From a virus, in the IMG/VR virus record IMGVR_UViG_3300023174_000364, positions 1 through 37,258 of that record: a stretch of 37,258 nucleotides of DNA, one strand, 5' to 3'. Of the stretch, positions 20,114-29,196 are shown one piece after another. Both the position numbers and the translations under genes were made by a program. Positions within the stretch are counted from its first letter, which is position 1, and every line of letters starts with the position of its first letter. The notes under the pieces were generated by a model that saw only the letters and a program-made list of their open reading frames with translations, made no database searches and was not told the DNA's origin.

Positions 20114-20995
20114 ATGAGTTCATTTGCTAATCTTAAGCGCAATCGTAGTGATATCAAAACACTAACCAGAGCGATTGAAGCAACCTCTCAACCTGCTGAA
20201 GCAGGATCCAAAGATGACACACGTTTCTGGCAACCAGAAGTAGACAAAGCAGGTAATGGCATGGCCGTTATTCGTTTTCTTCCTGCTCCTGCGGTTGATG
20301 GTGACGATGCTCTTCCATGGGTTCGCACATTCAGTCATGGTTTTCAAGGACCTGGTGGTTGGTTCATTGATAACTGTCTCACAACTCTTAATGAGAAGTG
20401 TCCAGTTTGTGAACATAACAATACACTATGGAATTCTGGCATCGAAGCCAATAAAGATATTGCTCGTAAACAAAAACGCAAGTTGACTTACGTTGCAAAC
20501 ATTCTGGTCGTATCAGACCCAAGTAATCCATCTAACGAAGGTGAAATTCGTTTATACAAATTCGGTAAGAAAATCTTTGATAAGATTACTGAAGCAATGA
20601 ATCCTGAGTTTGCGGATGAAACACCTGTTAACCCATTTGACTTGTGGGAAGGTGCTAACTTCAAGTTGAAGATTCGTAATGTTGAAGGTTATCGCAATTA
20701 TGATAAATCTGAATTCGCCACACCAGGTGCATTACTTGATGGTGATGATGTTAAACTTGAAGAATTGTGGAAGAAAGAATATTCTCTGAAAGATTTTACA
20801 GAGAAGAAACAATTCAAACCTTATGACCAACTCAAGTCTCGCCTTGATAAAGTTCTAGGTTTTGAAGGTGCAGCACCTGTATCTAAGGCAGATACTGCCG
20901 TAGTAAGCAAGTTTAATGATGATGATATTTCTGTGATTGATAAACCAGTTACAGAAGATGAAGATTTGGATTACTTCAAATCACTTGCACAATAA
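20114..20995 (+). CDS. 32: gp32 single-stranded DNA-binding protein
   Basis: A 293-residue gp32 (T4: 301). The basic LAST-type motif LKRNRS is near the N-terminus. The zinc site is H75, C88, C96, C99 in HGFQGPGGWFIDNC and NEKCPVCEHN, the same spacing as in T4 gp32. The OB-fold core contains VANILVVSDPSNPSNEGEIR. The C-terminus is acidic (DEDLDYFKSLAQ), as needed to bind partner proteins. It coats single-stranded DNA and organises replication and recombination. It has a good AAGGAAAA site and a strong terminator directly after it. Confidence 0.97.
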   Translation: MSSFANLKRNRSDIKTLTRAIEATSQPAEAGSKDDTRFWQPEVDKAGNGMAVIRFLPAPAVDGDDALPWVRTFSHGFQGPGGWFIDNCLTTLNEKCPVCEHNNTLWNSGIEANKDIARKQKRKLTYVANILVVSDPSNPSNEGEIRLYKFGKKIFDKITEAMNPEFADETPVNPFDLWEGANFKLKIRNVEGYRNYDKSEFATPGALLDGDDVKLEELWKKEYSLKDFTEKKQFKPYDQLKSRLDKVLGFEGAAPVSKADTAVVSKFNDDDISVIDKPVTEDEDLDYFKSLAQ

Positions 20996-21015
20996 ACAAA
21001 TAAAACTTTGTTTGA

Positions 21016-21038
21016 CCCTGCTTCGGCAGGGTTTTTTT
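21016..21038 (+). terminator. Rho-independent terminator with UUCG loop
   Basis: CCCTGC (21016-21021) and GCAGGG (21026-21031) close a TTCG tetraloop and are followed by seven T residues. It ends the gene 32 transcript and overlaps the stop codon of the convergent minus-strand gene at 21037. On the minus strand there is no T-tract after the stem, so it works mainly in the plus direction. Confidence 0.97.
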
Positions 21039-23124
21039 ATGCCGATACGGATTGTAAACCAACTAATGTTTGAAACAATTCGTTATCATAAGCAGTGCTA
21101 GCTTTACCACTAGAAGATGGTGTATTAGATGCTACATTAGTTGGTTTGTTAGTTACATTTGTATTTCCACCAGTTGGTGTCATTGCCGCCATTTTTGCAT
21201 CTGCAACAGAAGTGGATGTTGATGCAACAGCAGTACCACTTGATGGTGATGAAGGTGCAACAGAAGGAGAACCAGATGAAGCAAATAAAGCACCTTCATG
21301 TTGTCTTCTTTTAACAAGAGTTGCATTTTCAACTCCACCAGCAGTTCTAATTCCTTTTTGAGAAATTATATTTCCTGCTTTAGAAAAATCACCTGCCATA
21401 ATTGCATCTTTAAGTCCTTGTTTAACTAAAGATGCTGTTCCACCTGTATTATATGCGTAAGAAATTAATGATGCTTTTTGTTCATCATTAAGTTTACTCC
21501 ATGCTTCACCTAAAGGTGCAGCTGCAGCTTTTTCATATTTTGGTAAATCCATTTCTAATAATTTTTGAGATTGAGTTTTACTTAAAACTGTATCAATGCC
21601 TCTTTCACCAGAGATTGGAATTGATTCATTTCCTGCTTGAATAAAACCACTATTATATTCAGAGTCTTTAATTTGATGACCATATCCTATGGATACTAAC
21701 TTTTTTTGGCCAGGAGGATCAAAATATGCTTTTCCACCTTTAGGAAGACCTTCTTCTTTTACAATCATTTCTGATGCTTTTTGTATATAAGAAGATGTGC
21801 TTCCACCAGATGCACCACTTGGTATTGATTTTGGTGATGTTCCACTAGAAGTTGCAGTAGATGACATTGGTGAAGGTGTTGTTGATGCCTCACCTGAAGT
21901 TACATAACCACCAGAACCTGTCATTATCGGTGCACCAGAACCACTTCTGATTACATTTGATGGTACTGGTGTTGCACCCTTTTCATCAACTCCATATCCT
22001 TCTGTTGTTTGTGAAGTTGATGAAACATTTTCTGGATTTACAAGGCCTCTTCCTGCGCCGGCCGGTGAGGCTGGCAAAACAGTTGGTGTTGGTGCTGGTG
22101 GTGCTGATGGCATATTGACCGCCAGAATTTTCTGATATTCTTCTTTTAATTTTGGATCACAAACATTTAAAATAGTTTGTAAAGTTATTTCTGGATTTTT
22201 TGGATAATATTCTCTGATAAAATTTTCAGCAGAAATTCCAAACATTTTTTCTTTTATTAATGTTTTAATAATTCCATCAGCATCACCTTGTGTAAGAGAA
22301 CCCGCTCTTGCTTCTGCCGCATTTCTTGCACCAGCGGTTTTATTTGTTGTGCCTTCTGTTGCAGCTCTGTTTGATGGAACATTTTTATATTTTTCTGGAT
22401 TGGATGCAAGTTCATCATCTCTTAATTTTTTAGCAAGAGCAACTGTTGCTAAGACTCCAGCTGAAGCCAAAAATAAAGGACTGGTAACTACAGATGATGC
22501 CACAGTTACAAGTCTTGTTAAAGTAGCAGACTTACCCATAGATTCTACAATACCACCAATTAAACTAGTCTCATCACCAGCAGTTCCACCAGTAACAAAC
22601 AAGGCACTTTCTGGTGATTGACCATCACGATTTTGTTTTCCAACAAAAGCTGATTTGGCCATTTTACCAATCATACCTTTACCCGCAATTTTTCCTATAG
22701 TGTTTTCGTAAGCAGTTTCTCTATCCTTTGCATTTTTAAAAAAAATGTCTGTTTTACCAGTATTTGCTGAACCACCTTGTAATTTGACTAACTTAAAAAT
22801 ATTCAATTTCATCAAATTCATATCTCTTGCCATCATAGGCAAAGTCATAGTATTTTTTGCAGTTAAACTTGATGTTGCAGCTAGAGTATTCAATACACTA
22901 TTGTCGATTCCTCCACCCACATTACTAGAAACTTTTTCGGCAACTCCTTTACCTCTAGTCGCATTAAATGATTTTAAAGAAGGAAACATAGAAACAAGAA
23001 GACCCGATTGGTCAAGCATTTGTCGTGGGTCTATTTTTTCTTTTAAACTTTTACCAATAGAAGAAGCTAGACCACCACCGGTCTTTTTTTCACTTCTATA
23101 GATTTCTGCGAGTCTTGATGCCAT
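21037..23124 (-). CDS. large baseplate hub-associated protein with phage lysozyme domain
   Basis: A 695-residue protein. Residues 1-350 are helical and include a small hydrophobic region (TLTRLVTVASSVVTSPLFLA). A Pro/Ser/Thr/Gly-rich linker follows (about 360-445). Then comes a GH24 (T4-lysozyme-like) domain of roughly 445-620 with SEMIVKEEGLPKGGKAYFDP, SIGYGHQI, LNDEQKASLISYAYNTGG and a terminal KRRQHEGALF. The catalytic Glu is in KEEG, the Asp in YFDP, and Ser takes the place of the usual Thr before GYGH. A low-complexity tail ends the protein. It probably digests peptidoglycan during injection. It is followed on the minus-strand operon side by gp51 and gp26, supporting a baseplate hub location. 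Confidence 0.88.
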   Translation of the reverse strand: MASRLAEIYRSEKKTGGGLASSIGKSLKEKIDPRQMLDQSGLLVSMFPSLKSFNATRGKGVAEKVSSNVGGGIDNSVLNTLAATSSLTAKNTMTLPMMARDMNLMKLNIFKLVKLQGGSANTGKTDIFFKNAKDRETAYENTIGKIAGKGMIGKMAKSAFVGKQNRDGQSPESALFVTGGTAGDETSLIGGIVESMGKSATLTRLVTVASSVVTSPLFLASAGVLATVALAKKLRDDELASNPEKYKNVPSNRAATEGTTNKTAGARNAAEARAGSLTQGDADGIIKTLIKEKMFGISAENFIREYYPKNPEITLQTILNVCDPKLKEEYQKILAVNMPSAPPAPTPTVLPASPAGAGRGLVNPENVSSTSQTTEGYGVDEKGATPVPSNVIRSGSGAPIMTGSGGYVTSGEASTTPSPMSSTATSSGTSPKSIPSGASGGSTSSYIQKASEMIVKEEGLPKGGKAYFDPPGQKKLVSIGYGHQIKDSEYNSGFIQAGNESIPISGERGIDTVLSKTQSQKLLEMDLPKYEKAAAAPLGEAWSKLNDEQKASLISYAYNTGGTASLVKQGLKDAIMAGDFSKAGNIISQKGIRTAGGVENATLVKRRQHEGALFASSGSPSVAPSSPSSGTAVASTSTSVADAKMAAMTPTGGNTNVTNKPTNVASNTPSSSGKASTAYDNELFQTLVGLQSVSA

Positions 23125-23126
23125 GT

Positions 23127-23321
23127 TTATCTCTTAGCTAGTTTTTGTTGTTTTAATTTTTCGTTTTCTTCTTCCAAATACTGAATCAATAATCCTAAAT
23201 AAATTTCTCTTTCCCACGGTAACATATTTTCTAATTCAGTCAAACTATATTTGTGGTGTTGCATAAGTGCAAAGTTTGTGTGATAATAGTTACCTAAATT
23301 TTCGTGAGAAAGAGCTATATG
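23127..23321 (-). CDS. 51: gp51-like baseplate hub assembly protein, probably made by -1 frameshift from gene 26
   Basis: The minus-strand frame -1 to gene 26 encodes HIALSHENLGNYYHTNFALM, then QHHKYSLTELENMLPWEREI and a coiled-coil end YLEEENEKLKQQKLAKR. This is the pattern I recall as the conserved C-terminal part of gp51 in T4-like phages, a factor for baseplate hub assembly. No start codon precedes the conserved part; the only ATG (23264) lies inside it without a Shine-Dalgarno, leaving 45 residues. The frame joins gene 26 exactly at the slippery run at 23321-23327, giving a 64-residue extension. The stop is two bases before the next ATG. Confidence 0.75.
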   Translation of the reverse strand, partial: HIALSHENLGNYYHTNFALMQHHKYSLTELENMLPWEREIYLGLLIQYLEEENEKLKQQKLAKR

Positions 23322-24049
23322 AAAAAACTTTGAAGTCCTTCAACAGGAATCTTTTCTTCATATTTACATTTCTTACACTTAAATTCAATTGTGTGTTTTA
23401 TTTTAGGTGCAGTTTCAAAGAAATTTTGTATTTTTTCTAAATCTTTTTGTTGCATACTATCAATAAATTCAATAATTTCTTCTCTTGGAGTATCTTTTGC
23501 TTTGTAAATATTATCTGCATCATACACATAGTCAACACAATTAATCAGTAACTCCATTAAAATTTCATCTTCTGATTTGCCATCTAATTTTGTAATCATT
23601 TCAAAAGTTGGATACTTCATAACAATGCCCATCTTCTCACTTAACTTTATAGTGTTATTGTGACTTTCACCTTTTGTAGGCTTTATGTCTAATAGTTTTA
23701 TCTCAAATTTCTCAAGTGAATCACATTGCTTATCTTCACCCTTTTCATCTTTGACTATATTATTACATTTGTACCTAAGTTCAACAATTTCATTAACAGA
23801 CCTTGCTCTTAAATTTAAGAACAAATATTCCAAATCAAATGTTGGAAGGTCATCAACATTGATATCATCCACAACACAATTTTTCAGTATTTGTTTTACA
23901 ACATTAACTGTTTCATCATTATTGTCTTCTCCTTGAGATATCATCAGTAAAAGTTTTTGTTCTTTTACAAGAAAAGGTCTAAACCTAATTTTCTTTCCAG
24001 ATGATATAAGTGTCAATTCATAAATTGGTACATCTAATTTTGGTAACAT
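23315..24049 (-). CDS. 26: gp26 baseplate hub assembly chaperone
   Basis: A 244-residue protein with the gp26 signature at the N-terminus: LPKLDVPIYELTLISSGKKI, then RFRPFLVKEQKLLLMISQ. T4 gp26 is about 208 residues and is needed to assemble the baseplate hub without staying in the virion. A CxxC pair (CKKC) near the C-terminus may bind zinc. It ends SFFI before TAG at 23317-23315, three bases after the slippery TTTTTTC, so a fraction of ribosomes may read on into gp51. The gene lies in the minus-strand hub operon. Confidence 0.9.
   Translation of the reverse strand: MLPKLDVPIYELTLISSGKKIRFRPFLVKEQKLLLMISQGEDNNDETVNVVKQILKNCVVDDINVDDLPTFDLEYLFLNLRARSVNEIVELRYKCNNIVKDEKGEDKQCDSLEKFEIKLLDIKPTKGESHNNTIKLSEKMGIVMKYPTFEMITKLDGKSEDEILMELLINCVDYVYDADNIYKAKDTPREEIIEFIDSMQQKDLEKIQNFFETAPKIKHTIEFKCKKCKYEEKIPVEGLQSFFI
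23321..23340 (-). promoter_or_regulatory. -1 ribosomal frameshift site in gene 26
   Basis: On the minus strand the zero-frame codons AGT TTT TTC contain the heptamer T TTT TTC (23327-23321), a perfect X XXY YYZ slippery site. AAGGA (about 23340-23336) lies eight bases upstream, an SD-like stimulator like the one in E. coli dnaX. A -1 slip enters the gp51 frame at CAT (23321-23319). I see no strong downstream hairpin. Confidence 0.65.
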
Positions 24050-24070
24050 AATAACCTCGCTTTTAAATAA

Positions 24071-24829
24071 TTAAAGTGCTTTTCCAAAAGGCAACAATCT
24101 TGAACCTGCAGAACCAAACAATGCAGCTGCTGCAGCACCAACGTCATAAGTGCCTTCGTAAATTGTTTTATATTTTTGATATGCAAATTGAACTTGTAGT
24201 CTATGAAATGAATCATCAGCCCAACTAACTGCTTGTGATGCAACTCCAATTGGAAATGCATCAATCAATTCTACTGCATAAATTTGTTTAATGAAATCAT
24301 CATATTGAATGATTTTAACATTAGTCATATACCTTGATTTATTTCCTTTTGGAAATCTCAAGTTATTTGTATCTGTTGGGTGAATTGCTTCCATCCAACG
24401 GTCGAATAATTTTCTCTCATAAAATTCATTGGTACATAAAAATGTCAATGATGTGTCACCGTATTGTGTTTGATAAGGAATTTTGAATGTTGGGCCATAA
24501 ATTTTAGCATCGGCTGTTACTAATGTTTTACCAGGCAATTCGGCAGATTCACATTGTAAGGCCAAGTTTCTTGATAGTGATGCATTAGATGTTCTGGAAT
24601 AACCATTTGAATCTTCTTGAGCACCAGGTCTATCTAAAGCAGAATTGATTGCATCCGATACATTACCAAAAATTGAATTTGGAAAATTTAAAATCTTTTC
24701 AAGAATAGAATTTCCAACAAAAGAATTGATGTATGGAGGAATAGGAAGAATAACTTCAAATCGTGAAGTCTTTGCTGGGCCATCTTTAGACCTAATATTA
24801 GATAGAAATAAATTTGGTGAAAACGACAT
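24071..24829 (-). CDS. 54: tail-tube-like baseplate protein, gp54 (tube initiator) candidate
   Basis: A 252-residue protein with the tail-tube fold pattern: ALQCESAELPGKTLVTADAK, then YGPTFKIPYQTQYGDTSLTF, FYERKLFDRWMEAIHPTDTN, and YAVELIDAFPIGVASQAVSW with HRLQVQFAYQKY. This is the strand order of gp19/gp54 tube proteins. Its place beside hub genes and near gp48 suggests gp54, the tube initiator that sits on the hub, although T4 gp54 is longer (320). A minor tube or hub protein is the alternative. It overlaps the next upstream gene by one base. Confidence 0.75.
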   Translation of the reverse strand: MSFSPNLFLSNIRSKDGPAKTSRFEVILPIPPYINSFVGNSILEKILNFPNSIFGNVSDAINSALDRPGAQEDSNGYSRTSNASLSRNLALQCESAELPGKTLVTADAKIYGPTFKIPYQTQYGDTSLTFLCTNEFYERKLFDRWMEAIHPTDTNNLRFPKGNKSRYMTNVKIIQYDDFIKQIYAVELIDAFPIGVASQAVSWADDSFHRLQVQFAYQKYKTIYEGTYDVGAAAAALFGSAGSRLLPFGKAL

Positions 24830-25410
24830 TAGAATTTTTTCCTTGAGTCTGCGTAAACTTTACTTGTGCTGGCACCAACAAATGATTCTACAGGTAACAA
24901 TGCAGCAATATCCCATTCATCCGCAGATATTTCTAAAAAACGTGATTCAATTTGAGTAAATAAATATCTTTTGATACAAGGTGTTGCCTCAAATATTTTT
25001 GATGCGGCCGACAAATATCTGTAGTTAATTTTTAGTTTTGTTTTATCATCATAAGTATTATTACTAGCCGTGTCACTCAATTTATCCAATAAAATCATCC
25101 GATGTTTAGGATGAATGTAGTGTAGATTTAATCCTAAGAAACCGTCAGGGTATCTTTCAATTGGAATTACCAATGGAAAACGGTCATAATAAGGCATCGT
25201 GTCTTTTGTCTTTGGGTCATAGAAATAGAAATACATTCTTCCAATCATTGAATGATTTTTAAGTCTATTCCTGTCGTTCATCAAAGCAGTTGAAGTTGGT
25301 TTCAAGTCATTGACTTTTGCTCGTAACCATGTCCTAGATGCATTGGTTCTAGGAGTCAAACCTTCTTTTGCGAGTGACGTTTTAATTCTATCAAGTAATT
25401 TTGCCATCAT
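24829..25410 (-). CDS. conserved structural-region protein (193 aa)
   Basis: A basic 193-residue protein starting MMAKLLDRIKTSLAKEGLTP. The most distinctive part is YDRFPLVIPIERYPDGFLGL followed by NLHYIHPKHRMILLDKL, which I recall from T4-like aquatic phages next to gene 4 and baseplate genes. No function is known to me; a virion or baseplate assembly role follows from context. GATAAATAG (25419-25411, minus strand) sits directly before its start, between it and gene 4. Confidence 0.78.
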   Translation of the reverse strand: MMAKLLDRIKTSLAKEGLTPRTNASRTWLRAKVNDLKPTSTALMNDRNRLKNHSMIGRMYFYFYDPKTKDTMPYYDRFPLVIPIERYPDGFLGLNLHYIHPKHRMILLDKLSDTASNNTYDDKTKLKINYRYLSAASKIFEATPCIKRYLFTQIESRFLEISADEWDIAALLPVESFVGASTSKVYADSRKKF

Positions 25411-25419
25411 CTATTTATC

Positions 25420-25854
25420 TTAAATGCCAAGGTCTTTTTCAGTTAACACTTTGAATTGCCAACCATGTTCTTTACAGAATAAATCGGCAGCTCTCCATTT
25501 TTCCTGATTAACGGCATATGTTGCCGACTCTTGGATGAACCGTGCCGTTTTACGTCTCCGCACTGGTTGTTTTGTTTGTGACTCTGGCTTTACTTCCAGC
25601 ACCATTGTTGTCTTCTGACCATCTTTCCGTTGGATCCTAACGATGAAGTCTGGAAAATAACGATGCACTTTTTGGTCGATAGGAGACTTATAAGGTATGG
25701 CAATTTCCTCAGATGCCCACCAAATAACTTTTGGGTTATCATCTAACCACTTCATTACCTTAAATTCCCATGAAGAACGGTAAACAATATTACCTGCTTT
25801 TCCATTATACTTTTTTGGGTTTTTAGGATTGAAAATTCCTTTTTTATAAGACAT
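25420..25854 (-). CDS. 4: gp4 head completion protein
   Basis: A 144-residue protein (T4 gp4 about 150). It has the pattern KAGNIVYRSSWEFKVMKWLD, then WWASEEIAIPYKSP, HRYFPDFIVRIQRKDG and TTMVLEVKPESQTKQP, which is the gp4 family and also a PD-(D/E)XK nuclease-like layout (PDF...EVK). T4 gp4 acts at the end of head filling, before tail joining. It is the first gene of the minus-strand structural operon. It lacks a close Shine-Dalgarno: AGGAG lies 17 bases upstream of the ATG at 25854. Confidence 0.93.
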   Translation of the reverse strand: MSYKKGIFNPKNPKKYNGKAGNIVYRSSWEFKVMKWLDDNPKVIWWASEEIAIPYKSPIDQKVHRYFPDFIVRIQRKDGQKTTMVLEVKPESQTKQPVRRRKTARFIQESATYAVNQEKWRAADLFCKEHGWQFKVLTEKDLGI

Positions 25855-25868
25855 AAATACTATCTATA
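25852..25868. promoter_or_regulatory. divergent T4-type late promoter elements
   Basis: CATAAATA (25852-25859) on the plus strand and TATAGATA (25868-25861) on the minus strand each differ from T4 TATAAATA at one position. They lie in the 31-base gap between divergent gp4 and gp48 and could start both structural operons. On the plus side a 26-base leader with AGGA (25877-25880) reaches gp48; on the minus side the gp4 ATG is only six bases away. Confidence 0.5.
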
Positions 25869-25885
25869 ACTCCTATAGGACAATC

Positions 25886-27184
25886 ATGGCACTTTTTGGA
25901 TTTTCAGACATATCATTCAATAAGAATGAAAGAGGACCTCTTTCCAGTCTTTATAAAAATGAGTTCAGCGCTAATACATATAGATACCCATTAGATATTG
26001 GTAGTGCTGATAAAGGTCACTATATGATGATTTATATCAGACAACAAAAAGATAGTGCATTTAAATCTGCAACTATGGATGAATCAGTTTTAAACGCTAA
26101 TGGCAGTATTACAGAAAAAGATGTTGTAAATATTTCCCAAGGCAAATCAGCAGTTTCTTTTGCAAATGAACTTATATCAAAAGTTAACGGTGGACTAAAT
26201 CAAATAAATCAATCTACTAATGGTGTTTTAAGTGGATTGACTTCCTCATTATCTAAAGGTATTGGTGATGCAGCCAAAGGTTTAGAGGGTGGAATTAATA
26301 ATCTTTTTGGTCAAGCGACCACATCTTTCACTGGCGATTCTGGTGCAACAAAAGCAATTATTGATACTCGTCTTAAAAATATTACTGATAAAAGATTTAG
26401 TATAACAAAGAAAACCGAGTTAACTACCGATGCTATTGCATTGTATATGCCAGATACATTAAATTATGTTTACTCACAGGGATATAGTGATTTAGCACCA
26501 GGAAAATCAGCACTAGCGCAAGCAATAGTTGCTGGAGCAGCAGGTTATGAAGCATATCAAAAGAATACTGGCATTGATGCATTAACAAATAGTGGAAGTC
26601 AAATTTTAAAATCTTTGGCCGCATTAGCAATAACCAAAGGCGCAGAGAAAAAATTAAATCCCGAAATTGCAGCTCTAGGTGCTTTTGCTGCCACTGGTGT
26701 TGTTTTAAACCCAATGATGGAATTATTATACACAGGCCAAAGTCAATTTAGAACATTTCAATTTGATTTTTTCTTTTATCCTAGAGATGAAAGAGAAGCT
26801 CTTGAGGTACAAAAAATAATTGAAAGGTTAAGATTTCATCAAGCTCCAGAAATATCTGGAACATTTAAAGATGGATTTTTAATTCCTCCATCTGAATTTG
26901 ATATTCGGTTTTATTATAATGGTGCTCAAAATCCAAATATACCACCAATCGGAACTTGTGTTTTAGATAACATAAACATCAATTATGCACCAAATGGTTT
27001 TAGTGCATATGAAGTTCCAGAAGAAACTTTTCCCTCTTTAGGTAGAACAGGTATGCCTGTTGCGATTCAATTAACTTTAGGATTCAAAGAAGTTAGTTAT
27101 CTCACAAAAGATGATTTCAATTCTGGATCAAGTGCTAATTTAGGTCCTATGGAATATAGAGGCGGAGATGGTGGATTTGCTTGA
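25886..27184 (+). CDS. 48: gp48 baseplate tail tube cap
   Basis: A 432-residue protein (T4 gp48 364). The C-terminal part carries the gp48 signature: LNPMMELLYTGQSQFRTFQF, DFFFYPRDEREALEVQKIIE, RLRFHQAPEI, FLIPPSEFDIRF and TCVLDNININYAPNGFSAYE. The longer N-terminal half is Ser/Gly/Asn-rich with helical segments (QIINQSTNG-type turns and LTSSLSKGIGDAAKGLEGGI) and probably explains the extra length. gp48 caps the hub and starts tail tube growth with gp54. It heads the plus-strand structural operon. Confidence 0.9.
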   Translation: MALFGFSDISFNKNERGPLSSLYKNEFSANTYRYPLDIGSADKGHYMMIYIRQQKDSAFKSATMDESVLNANGSITEKDVVNISQGKSAVSFANELISKVNGGLNQINQSTNGVLSGLTSSLSKGIGDAAKGLEGGINNLFGQATTSFTGDSGATKAIIDTRLKNITDKRFSITKKTELTTDAIALYMPDTLNYVYSQGYSDLAPGKSALAQAIVAGAAGYEAYQKNTGIDALTNSGSQILKSLAALAITKGAEKKLNPEIAALGAFAATGVVLNPMMELLYTGQSQFRTFQFDFFFYPRDEREALEVQKIIERLRFHQAPEISGTFKDGFLIPPSEFDIRFYYNGAQNPNIPPIGTCVLDNININYAPNGFSAYEVPEETFPSLGRTGMPVAIQLTLGFKEVSYLTKDDFNSGSSANLGPMEYRGGDGGFA

Positions 27185-27216
27185 TTATTAAAAAACACTA
27201 AGGATCTTAAAAATTT

Positions 27217-27867
27217 ATGGCAAAATATTTTAATTACTTTCCAAAAACATTTTATAGTAATGATAATACATCTACTGGTTTAGATTCTGTAACAAACATT
27301 ATTGCGAGGTTTGGATTTGAACAATCGTTGAAAAATAATTCATCGGCATTTTACAAGTACCAAATACAAGAATCAGATACACCAGAAATCATTGCACACA
27401 AATATTATGGTAGCGCAGAAAGACATTGGATTGTTCTATTGTTTAATGATATCATTGACCCACAATTTGATTGGCCATTAAAATATGATATTTTAATTAA
27501 TTTTGTGGATGCGAAATATACTGCAAATGGTGCGGCAAACACAACAGTTCAAACTGGACTTGCATGGGCAATGAGTACCAATAATATTCAAGCATATTAT
27601 AAAATTGTAACTAAGACAGATATTGATAATGTAACTCTAATTGAAAAAATTCAAGTTGATGCAAACACATATGCAAATGTATCTACATCATCAACAACAA
27701 TTACATTACAAAGTGGTGATGTAATTACTCAAGCCGTTACTAAAGAAAAGAAAACTTATTATGATTATGAAATGGAAGAAAATGAATCTAAAAGAGAGAT
27801 TACATTGATAAAAAGTGATTTTGTTAAAGAGATTGAAAAAGAATTTAAAAAAGTGATTAAATCATAA
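27217..27867 (+). CDS. 53: gp53 baseplate wedge protein
   Basis: A 216-residue protein (T4 gp53 196). The core matches gp53: FYKYQIQESDTPEIIAHKYY, GSAERHWIVLLFNDIIDPQF and DWPLKYDILINF, a LysM-like fold that joins wedges in the baseplate. The C-terminal 60 residues are a charged helix (EMEENESKREITLIKSDFVK). It overlaps gene 27 by one base, a normal order in this phage group. Confidence 0.93.
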   Translation: MAKYFNYFPKTFYSNDNTSTGLDSVTNIIARFGFEQSLKNNSSAFYKYQIQESDTPEIIAHKYYGSAERHWIVLLFNDIIDPQFDWPLKYDILINFVDAKYTANGAANTTVQTGLAWAMSTNNIQAYYKIVTKTDIDNVTLIEKIQVDANTYANVSTSSTTITLQSGDVITQAVTKEKKTYYDYEMEENESKREITLIKSDFVKEIEKEFKKVIKS

Positions 27868-29195
27868 TGGACATTAATAATTCAAGCCAATTTAAAGTAA
27901 ATGAATTGGTGATTGTTACCAAAGCAGGTAAGATTGATATAACTGCAATATATGAAGAAATCAATATTTTTGATTCGCTTCTTATGCCTGTTATGAGTGG
28001 TAATGTATTAGTTAGAGATGCAATTGGATTATCAGCTGCACTACTCTTCGATGGGTCTGAGTCTTTACTGATGGATATATCAAAATCAGTTAATTCAGAT
28101 GTTGCATCGTTTAAGAAAGCTTTCAGGATTTATAAACAATCAGATAGAAATATTATTAATCCGAATAGTGAAGCATATGTTTTGCATTTTGTTTCAGATG
28201 AATTATTTTATTCAGACCAACAAAAAATTAATCAATCGTATGAAGAATCTTATTCTGAAATAATTAAAAAAATACTTTCTGATTATTTGAAAGTTTCAAA
28301 AAATAATTTAAATGGAATTTATGCCGACTCTTCCGGTATAAGAAATATTGTTATACCTAATTTATCACCAATTGATGCAATTCAATGGTGTACCAAAAGA
28401 GCTTTGGATGTTGAACAATCTCCAAATTATATGTTTTTTCAAAATATTACAGGATATAATTTTGTTTCACTTTCAGAATTATTAACTCAACAAGAAGTTT
28501 TAGATATTAAATTTCAAACTAAAAATTTATCAGGAACTTCTCCATTAGAAGAAATAAGTGGTGCAAAAAGTTTTGAAGTTATTTCAATGACTAATTTAAT
28601 TGAGAGAACTCGTTCAGGTGTTAATGCAGGAACTTTTATTGGGTTTGATCCAATTACAAGAACAATTTCTTCAAGGCAAATCGGGTATTCTGACCATTAC
28701 AAAGACATGAAGCATGGTAATGATACACCAAATTTTACACCAATTTTAAATAGAGATGGTAAAGAAAATTCACAAAATTTCAATTCAAGAAAATCATTAT
28801 CTATTTTTGGAACAGCTAGAAAACTTAGTGAATATATTAAAAGAAATGATCCAACTTCTATTTCAACAAACGAAACAACCGAAGATTTTATATTCCATAG
28901 AAAAGCAATTATTAATAATTTAATGTCTAAAAGATTGAAAATTGTTATGCCTGGTAACTTTCAATTATCTTCCGGTTTCAATGTTAATGTTGATGCTCCA
29001 ATTTTTGGCCAAAAAGAAAAAAAGAGTGATGAAGAAGATAAGAGTTTAAGTGGTAAGTATATAATCATTGCTTCAAGACATGTTATTGGTTTTGAAAAAC
29101 ACGAAACAATTATTGAAGTTGCATCATCATCATCAGGAAATGATTTTATACCATCAAGCAATTTTGATGAAGTCCAAGAAATAATGGAATATTGA
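27867..29195 (+). CDS. 27: gp27-like baseplate hub protein
   Basis: A 442-residue hub protein (T4 gp27 391). It starts with a beta-rich domain (FKVNELVIVTKAGKIDITAI, then YEEINIFDSLLMPVMSGNVL), has a helix-rich centre (SYEESYSEIIKKILSDYL) with SPIDAIQWCTKRALD, and ends with the typical hub strand SGKYIIIASRHVIGFEKHET. gp27 forms the trimeric ring under the tube that holds the gp5 spike. The gene directly precedes gene 5, as expected for the hub pair. Confidence 0.9.
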   Translation: MDINNSSQFKVNELVIVTKAGKIDITAIYEEINIFDSLLMPVMSGNVLVRDAIGLSAALLFDGSESLLMDISKSVNSDVASFKKAFRIYKQSDRNIINPNSEAYVLHFVSDELFYSDQQKINQSYEESYSEIIKKILSDYLKVSKNNLNGIYADSSGIRNIVIPNLSPIDAIQWCTKRALDVEQSPNYMFFQNITGYNFVSLSELLTQQEVLDIKFQTKNLSGTSPLEEISGAKSFEVISMTNLIERTRSGVNAGTFIGFDPITRTISSRQIGYSDHYKDMKHGNDTPNFTPILNRDGKENSQNFNSRKSLSIFGTARKLSEYIKRNDPTSISTNETTEDFIFHRKAIINNLMSKRLKIVMPGNFQLSSGFNVNVDAPIFGQKEKKSDEEDKSLSGKYIIIASRHVIGFEKHETIIEVASSSSGNDFIPSSNFDEVQEIMEY

Positions 29196-29196
29196 T

